DNA from: DATFTF01 sp963825175
GTDB taxonomy: Bacteria > Acidobacteriota > Thermoanaerobaculia > UBA5066 > Gp7-AA6
Direction: 5' to 3'
Length of the DNA stretch: 64,000 nucleotides
Assembly (NCBI GenBank): GCA_963825175.1
Contig: CAWGSA010000001.1
Span: 558,001-622,000 of the forward strand
Under the pieces are notes generated by a model. It was not told the DNA's origin. It was given only the letters and a program-made list of their open reading frames with translations, and did not search any database. Positions 60,072-64,000 of the stretch are shown piece after piece (the first letter of the stretch is position 1; each line of letters starts with the position of its first letter). Both the position numbers and the translations under genes were made by a program.

Positions 60072-60671
60072 ATGATTCCAGGCCGAGTGATCGACGAGCT
60101 GCGTCACGAGCGGGTCACGGCGCGCCGCTACCGTCGCCACGATGCCGCGGAGCTGGCCCAGGGCGCTCGCGAGTCCACGGAGCGCGTCCACCCCTGGCTC
60201 CCCTGGTGCCGTCCCGGCTACGGGATGGCGGAGGCCGAGCAATGGATCGAGAGCCAGATCGGCCTGTGGGACGACGGAAGGTCCTTCGAGTTCGTCCTGC
60301 GCGACCCCGCCGGCGGGCTGGTCGGCGGCTGCGGCCTCAATCAGATCAACTCCGAGCACCGACTCGCCAATCTCGGTTACTGGCTGCGCACCGGCTGCAC
60401 CGGACGCGGATACGCCTCGGCCGCGGCCAGGCTCCTGGCCGAATTCGGCGTCCGCGAGGTCGGGCTCCAGCGCATCGAGATCCTGGCGGCGGTCGGAAAC
60501 ACCGCGAGCCAACGAGTGGCCGAGCGCGCCGGAGCCACGCGGGAGGCCGTCCTCAGGAATCGCCTGTTCCTCCACGGCCGCTCCCACGACGCCGTGGTGT
60601 TCTCCTTCGTTCCGGAGGACTTCCCCAGCCCTCCCTCTCCGGATCGCAGATCCGCCGGTTACAATGTGTGA
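60072..60671 (+). CDS. GNAT acetyltransferase, RimJ/RimL type
   Basis: A 199-residue acetyltransferase of the ribosomal-protein N-acetyltransferase type: R-Y-R-R-H-D-A-A-E-L at beta-1, H-P-W-L-P-W, N-L-G-Y-W-L-R near the middle, and T-G-C-T-G-R-G-Y-A-S (acetyl-CoA loop), then R-I-E-I-L-A-A-V-G-N-T-A-S-Q-R-V-A-E. The last residues are shared with the palindrome at 60661. Substrate unknown. Confidence 0.85.
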   Translation: MIPGRVIDELRHERVTARRYRRHDAAELAQGARESTERVHPWLPWCRPGYGMAEAEQWIESQIGLWDDGRSFEFVLRDPAGGLVGGCGLNQINSEHRLANLGYWLRTGCTGRGYASAAARLLAEFGVREVGLQRIEILAAVGNTASQRVAERAGATREAVLRNRLFLHGRSHDAVVFSFVPEDFPSPPSPDRRSAGYNV

Positions 60672-60676
60672 ATTGT
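60661..60676. repeat. ACAAT-N6-ATTGT palindrome, copy 6
   Basis: ACAATGTGTGAATTGT, overlapping the stop codon of the GNAT gene (60669-60671), about 15 bases before the next ATG. Same arm sequence and spacing as the other copies, but its N6 ends in A instead of T. Confidence 0.6.
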
Positions 60677-60691
60677 GAGCGACGGGTGTCC

Positions 60692-61357
60692 ATGAATCGC
60701 CGGTCCTTCCTGCTCGTCGCGGGCATGGCTCTGCTCGGACTGCCGTCGTGCCGCTCCCATTCCGCCCCGACCGGCGGACCCGACCCGTCCTCCGAGACGC
60801 CTCGCTTCGAGTCGGCGCATTGGACTTGTCTGCGGAGCCGGGAAGGGGGGAGCATCGGCAATCGCCCTACCGCGCGGTTCGAGGTCTGGTTCAAGGGCCG
60901 CAACGCTCTCATCGCGGCAACCGTCGGGGGAGGAGACCGCCTTCGGGTCTTGAGGTTGAACAACGAGACGTACTCCTGGAAGGAGGGAGACTCCAAGGGA
61001 CTTCATTGGATCGGCCTGCCGACCGACGAGCGCCGGCTCGTCGCTCCGTCCGTCGACTACATGTACCGGGCCGAGCCCTGCCGAACCGCCGGCAAGAAAT
61101 TGAACAGCGGAACGATCGACGGCCATCCCATGACCAGCTACGCGTGCGTCGACGCCGCCGACGACACCCGGCGCGTCTACTCGTTCGCCTCGGATCTCTT
61201 GGACTTCCCCATCCGGGCATCGATCACGTATCCCGACGGCAGCCGCATCACTTACGAGGCCCGGTCCGTGGAGATCCCGGCTTCGGTTCCCGATGCGATG
61301 CTCGAGCTGCCTCGAGGCATTCAGTTCGAGCCCTTCGATCTGGGAAAACCGCAGTAA
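60692..61357 (+). CDS. Secreted or lipoprotein-type protein of unknown function
   Basis: A 221-residue protein with signal peptide and lipobox (M-N-R-R-S-F-L-L-V-A-G-M-A-L-L-G-L-P-S-C). The mature domain is beta-rich with F-E-V-W-F-K-G-R-N-A-L-I-A-A-T-V-G-G-G and T-Y-S-W-K-E-G-D-S-K-G, ending L-E-L-P-R-G-I-Q-F-E-P-F. A LolA/LppX-like fold is possible but unproven. Confidence 0.7.
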   Translation: MNRRSFLLVAGMALLGLPSCRSHSAPTGGPDPSSETPRFESAHWTCLRSREGGSIGNRPTARFEVWFKGRNALIAATVGGGDRLRVLRLNNETYSWKEGDSKGLHWIGLPTDERRLVAPSVDYMYRAEPCRTAGKKLNSGTIDGHPMTSYACVDAADDTRRVYSFASDLLDFPIRASITYPDGSRITYEARSVEIPASVPDAMLELPRGIQFEPFDLGKPQ

Positions 61358-61497
61358 CGCCGCCCTCGTTCACGAGCCGTTCATCGGGTATTTCGATAGG
61401 CTGAATTCCAGCCGGGGCAATCCGTGGTCCCGGTGCATGTCGTATCGCAGATGGGGCCGCAATCCGGCGGCGCCATCAACCTCTCGAAGGAGCTTCC

Positions 61498-61803
61498 ATG
61501 AAACGGTTCTTTGCGGTGGCCCTGGTGCTCGGCCTGGCGCTTTCGGCGATAGCCCTGGCGAATGACGCCAAGATGGGCGGCAAGACCATGAGCGGGACGA
61601 TCACCAAGGTGGACAACGACCAGAAGATGATGACGGTCAAGGACAAGTCGGGTAAGGAATGGACGATCTACTGGAACGACAGCACCAAGGTCGAGGGCAG
61701 CGCTCCGACCGACGGCGCCATGGTTTGGTTCAAGGCCACTTCCAAGGACGGAAAGATGTGGGCCACGTGGGTCAAGACCGGAGAAGCCAAGGGGAAGATG
61801 TAA
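61498..61803 (+). CDS. Small secreted OB-fold-like protein
   Basis: A 101-residue protein, AAGGAG upstream of the ATG. Signal peptide (VALVLGLALSAIALA). The mature part reads G-T-I-T-K-V-D-N-D-Q-K-M-M-T-V-K-D-K-S-G-K-E-W, a DUF5666-like beta-barrel strand order, and is Lys/Met-rich. Function unknown. Confidence 0.7.
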   Translation: MKRFFAVALVLGLALSAIALANDAKMGGKTMSGTITKVDNDQKMMTVKDKSGKEWTIYWNDSTKVEGSAPTDGAMVWFKATSKDGKMWATWVKTGEAKGKM

Positions 61804-61950
61804 CGCAGGCGTCCGGACGGGGGACGCCTCCGCGCGTTCCCCGTCTTGCCTTTCTCTTCTCATCGGACCGGATGCTCGACGCTGCTGGGTGCGGATCGGA
61901 TCGAGGGCCGCGAAGGATAGGATTCCGAGAGGAGGACGGAAGGAGCAGGC

Positions 61951-62136
61951 ATGCCACAGCGCAAGAAGGTCGGAGCTTCCTCGAAGCGGCGGATCGACAA
62001 GCGCTCGCGCGCGGTCCGGGACGTCGCTCCCAGGACCGTGGCCGCCGGCGATGCAGGGCCGGTCCGCGGCGGGGCCGGAGAGGTGGGGGCGAAGATGACC
62101 ATGAAGATCAAGCCGGAGTACACCCGGCACAAATAG
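61951..62136 (+). CDS. Small basic protein, VRDV...VRGG family, member 2
   Basis: A 61-residue protein with GGAAGGAGCAGGC before the ATG. It is Lys/Arg-rich at the N-terminus, with A-V-R-D-V-A-P and later P-V-R-G-G, and ends M-T-M-K-I-K-P-E-Y-T-R-H-K. Shares the V(K/R)D(L/V)...V(K/R)GG pattern with its neighbours at 59792 and 62381. No other feature is seen in the 146-bp gap upstream except a hairpin GGCGTCC...GGACGCC near 61808. Confidence 0.6.
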   Translation: MPQRKKVGASSKRRIDKRSRAVRDVAPRTVAAGDAGPVRGGAGEVGAKMTMKIKPEYTRHK

Positions 62137-62380
62137 GACGCCGCTCGAGCGCCGCCCACCGCTTCTGCGGTTCCCCCACGATTTCGCGCCCGCGAGACCG
62201 AGATCTCCGGGATCGGGAGATCGATCAGGCTTCGAGACAGCGTCCGGCGCTGCCGATACCCGAGGTCGCTCTCGTCCCGGTCCCGAACCGCTCTCGCGAT
62301 CAGGCCTCTGCTAAAATTTAAAGCATTCGATTCGGCACCGCGGGAGAGAACCCTGCGGTCGAGGAAAAAAGGAGACGGGC

Positions 62381-62515
62381 ATGGCCGCCAAGAGCAAGGG
62401 AAAAGCGAAAAAGGTTTCTGCCAGGACAAAGGTCAGAGATCTGCGGGTGCACAAGGGTCATTCGAACAAAGTCAAAGGCGGAATGGCGCCCGGCCCCGAA
62501 ACACTCCCAGGGTGA
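62381..62515 (+). CDS. Small basic protein, VRDL...VKGG family, member 3 (coupled to an oxygenase)
   Basis: A 44-residue protein with AAAAGGAGACGGGC before the ATG. N-terminal K/A/S-rich (A-A-K-S-K-G-K-A-K-K-V), then K-V-R-D-L-R-V-H-K-G-H-S-N-K-V-K-G-G and a ten-residue tail M-A-P-G-P-E-T-L-P-G. Its TGA overlaps the GTG start of the oxygenase-like gene (GTGA). Small basic peptide plus tailoring-type enzyme in one coupled pair is the classic look of a ribosomally synthesised modified peptide, but other explanations remain. Confidence 0.65.
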   Translation: MAAKSKGKAKKVSARTKVRDLRVHKGHSNKVKGGMAPGPETLPG

Positions 62516-63444
62516 GCATCCGCCTCGACCGACCCTTTCGGGCTTCGGTCGCCGGCGTGCGGGCGGCCCTCCATGAGAGAGAGCGCCCGCTCTTCGATCT
62601 GCTCTGCGCGGCCGGGCAGCTCTGCTACAGCCTGCCCCACGACGACATCAGCCTCCGCCACGTCTCCGGAGCGAGGGATCCCCGCAAGCGCCTGGCGCGC
62701 GAGTTTCCGCATCTGTGGCGCGGTCCTGGTGGCGGGGCGCCGGATCGGAAATTCTGGTCGCGCATCGGCGGCCGCCTCGCACGGCGCCTGCTGCGCGAGC
62801 TCTCGGCCCGCGGTTCCGGAAAGGACCGTCCCCTGCGGGTCCTCCTGGCCTACGCGCCGGGTTCCCTCGCGCCGGACGGCCGGATTCCCGGCGACGACGT
62901 TCTGCGCGCGGCGTGGGATGCGGTCGTGCGCGTGTTTGCAGACCTCTTCCCGTCGACCGTCCGGCGAATCGGCCCGCTCCGATGCGTCGACGCCGTCCGC
63001 CTGGCTGTTCTCAAGCGCGAGACCACCGCGGGCCTGCGCAAGGGGCGGCCGGCGAGCGGACAGAGAGCCGGCCCGGAGGGGAGACGCCTGGCGGTGGACC
63101 CGCACCTGATGGCGCTCGCCGGCCGGGCACTGGGAAAGAAAGTCGCGCCTGGTTACCAGGCGCGGTATCTCTTCTACTCCCGGCCGGGCGACCATTTTTG
63201 GCCCCATCCCGACGACCCGACCTACGCGGCGCAGCTGCTGCTCTGCATCGAGCACGTTCATCCGCCGCGGGCCTCGAGCGGGTCCGCGTTTCTCGCATAC
63301 CGGGCGGGCGGCTCGGTGAAGCGCTACGAGCTCGCCCCCGGTGAAGCGCTGATCGTTTCGCCCGGCCGGGTGCACGGCCGTGAGCCCATGCGGCGCGGTG
63401 AGCGCCTCGTCATGCTCTCGATCGGTCTGGGCGTCGGCCCGTAA
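62512..63444 (+). CDS. 2-oxoglutarate/Fe(II)-dependent oxygenase-like protein
   Basis: A 310-residue protein, GTG start overlapping the peptide gene. Near the C-terminus Y-L-F-Y-S-R-P-G-D-H-F-W-P-H-P-D-D-P gives the H-x-D-like ligand pair, followed by Y-E-L-A-P-G-E-A-L-I-V and R-V-H-G-R-E-P with a distal His and G-E-R-L-V-M-L-S-I-G. This is the order of a 2OG-Fe(II) double-stranded helix. The N-terminal 170 residues are helical and not recognised. Substrate unknown; coupling points to the small peptide upstream. Confidence 0.6.
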   Translation: MSIRLDRPFRASVAGVRAALHERERPLFDLLCAAGQLCYSLPHDDISLRHVSGARDPRKRLAREFPHLWRGPGGGAPDRKFWSRIGGRLARRLLRELSARGSGKDRPLRVLLAYAPGSLAPDGRIPGDDVLRAAWDAVVRVFADLFPSTVRRIGPLRCVDAVRLAVLKRETTAGLRKGRPASGQRAGPEGRRLAVDPHLMALAGRALGKKVAPGYQARYLFYSRPGDHFWPHPDDPTYAAQLLLCIEHVHPPRASSGSAFLAYRAGGSVKRYELAPGEALIVSPGRVHGREPMRRGERLVMLSIGLGVGP

Positions 63445-63592
63445 GATCTCCTCAGCTTGAAAGCCGCATTCGTCATCGTCGCTTTTCTCGCGGCGATCGC
63501 CGCGCGGGTCAAACCTTCGTCTCCCCGCACATGGTTCCTCGACGACCCGGACTCCCTTCGGCAGGAGCATCGTTAGCAGGCCGCTCTCGACC

Positions 63593-63985
63593 ATGCAGGC
63601 CAGTTCCTACGCTCGCATCTACGCCGTCGTTTCGCTCATTCCGCGCGGCCGCGTGGCCACGTACGGGCAGGTCGCGCGCATCGCCGGACTGCCCGGCCAC
63701 GCGCGTCTGGTCGGCTACGCCTTGAGCGCGCTTGGCGAGGGCAGCCGGATCCCCTGGCACCGCGTGGTCAACGCCCGTGGAGAGATCAGCCTCCGCGGCG
63801 ACGGCGGCCCGGCCGGCATGGTCCAGCGGCTGCGCCTCCAACGGGAGCGGGTACGCTTCGACCGCCTCGGGCGCATTCGCCTGGACGTCTTTCGCTGGCG
63901 TCCCCGGCGTGTCACCAGTGGACCACCCTTGACGAGTATTCTTCCGGGAAAGAAGTTTCGAACCGGAAAGGAGACGATCCGATGA
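63593..63985 (+). CDS. Alkyltransferase-like protein (ATL, MGMT fold without active Cys)
   Basis: A 130-residue protein with the O6-alkylguanine-DNA alkyltransferase fold: R-V-A-T-Y-G-Q-V-A-R (helix-turn-helix) and the active-site loop, where the usual P-C-H-R-V is P-W-H-R-V (Trp at 55). It can bind alkylated guanine but not accept the alkyl group; such ATL proteins recruit nucleotide excision repair. The arginine finger R-L-V-G-Y-A is in place. Extended basic C-terminus. Its stop overlaps the next gene's ATG (ATGA). Confidence 0.9.
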   Translation: MQASSYARIYAVVSLIPRGRVATYGQVARIAGLPGHARLVGYALSALGEGSRIPWHRVVNARGEISLRGDGGPAGMVQRLRLQRERVRFDRLGRIRLDVFRWRPRRVTSGPPLTSILPGKKFRTGKETIR

Positions 63986-64000
63986 CCAGGTTCCGTCTTC
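63982..64000 (+). CDS. Start of a further gene, cut by the window
   Basis: An ATG overlapping the ATL stop codon in ATGA, with GGAGACGATCCG upstream. Only six codons (M-T-R-F-R-L) are in the window, so nothing can be said about the product beyond probable co-transcription with the ATL gene. Confidence 0.5.

Noticed and set aside
62312..62317. TAAAAT as the -10 box of the small peptide gene at 62381
   Set aside because: No -35 box at a suitable distance, and AT-rich DNA alone is not enough.
63457..63576. A 39-residue TTG-start frame beginning K-A-A-F-V-I-V-A-F-L-A-A-I
   Set aside because: It looks like a signal peptide but has no ribosome binding site and no recognisable mature part; left as intergenic.
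1..64000. tRNA or rRNA genes
   Set aside because: No TTCGA/TTCAA arm with acceptor stem and no rRNA-like sequence was noticed in reading both strands; a covariance-model scan would be decisive.

Overview
The window is G+C-rich (about two thirds by eye), gene-dense and free of tRNA, rRNA or CRISPR. Many secreted proteins, Ig/cadherin-type and VPS10/sortilin-like repeat proteins, VCBS/FG-GAP propellers, DUF6916, DUF2721, DUF1579 and a surface module beginning TVTPCRLLDTR together suggest an uncultured soil or sediment bacterium, most likely Acidobacteriota. That placement is inference from gene content; no phylogenetic marker is present.

Layout. 1-19 kb is ordinary chromosome: msrA, small membrane and secreted proteins, a polysaccharide deacetylase, a TrhA/hemolysin III protein, a three-gene secreted/membrane operon, DinB, an F420-type NADP-binding oxidoreductase, fabV, DUF2721, GNAT, a YfhO-like giant membrane protein, a YbaK-like deacylase, a Tat-exported S33 peptidase and a PDZ protein. 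Two of these genes appear to be selenoproteins with an in-frame TGA at the first position of a UxxC motif: a glycine/proline-reductase B-like protein (3971-4720) and a secreted thioredoxin-fold/TPR protein (5493-6812). 19.9-28.1 kb holds a 1755-residue surface protein, three tandem tail-collar proteins, a GNAT and two divergent DUF6916 proteins. 28-37.4 kb holds a beta-propeller protein, a DUF202 protein, a TPR-like protein and two tandem 1050-residue VPS10/sortilin-like proteins. 37.4-43.8 kb is a mixed stretch with a frameshifted metallo-beta-lactamase-fold gene, a peroxiredoxin stub, a TMEM175-type channel, a BON lipoprotein, a 272-bp MITE, an orphan TIR-like gene and a DUF4388 plus degenerate J-domain gene. 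43.9-51.4 kb is one co-directional block: permease, ATPase, permease, solute-binding protein, a frameshifted FG-GAP protein and a flavin-dependent halogenase-like enzyme. 51.4-57.7 kb carries secreted proteins including a Vgb-type propeller with a nearly perfect internal 832-bp duplication. 57.9-64 kb has a small ECF sigma operon, decayed genes, GNAT, three short basic proteins sharing a V(K/R)D(L/V)...V(K/R)GG pattern, a 2OG-Fe(II) oxygenase-like gene translationally coupled to one of them, and an alkyltransferase-like protein.

Across the window, several signals are not ordinary genes: six copies of the AT-rich palindrome ACAAT-N6-ATTGT (two inside coding sequence, four at gene 3' ends), a MITE family whose short copy supplies the last codons and stop of msrA, REP-like GTAGGGGCGGCC palindromes, and heptad (YYYAAGG-like) repeats. 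Several genes are broken or frameshifted at short homopolymers, which may be assembly error or real decay.
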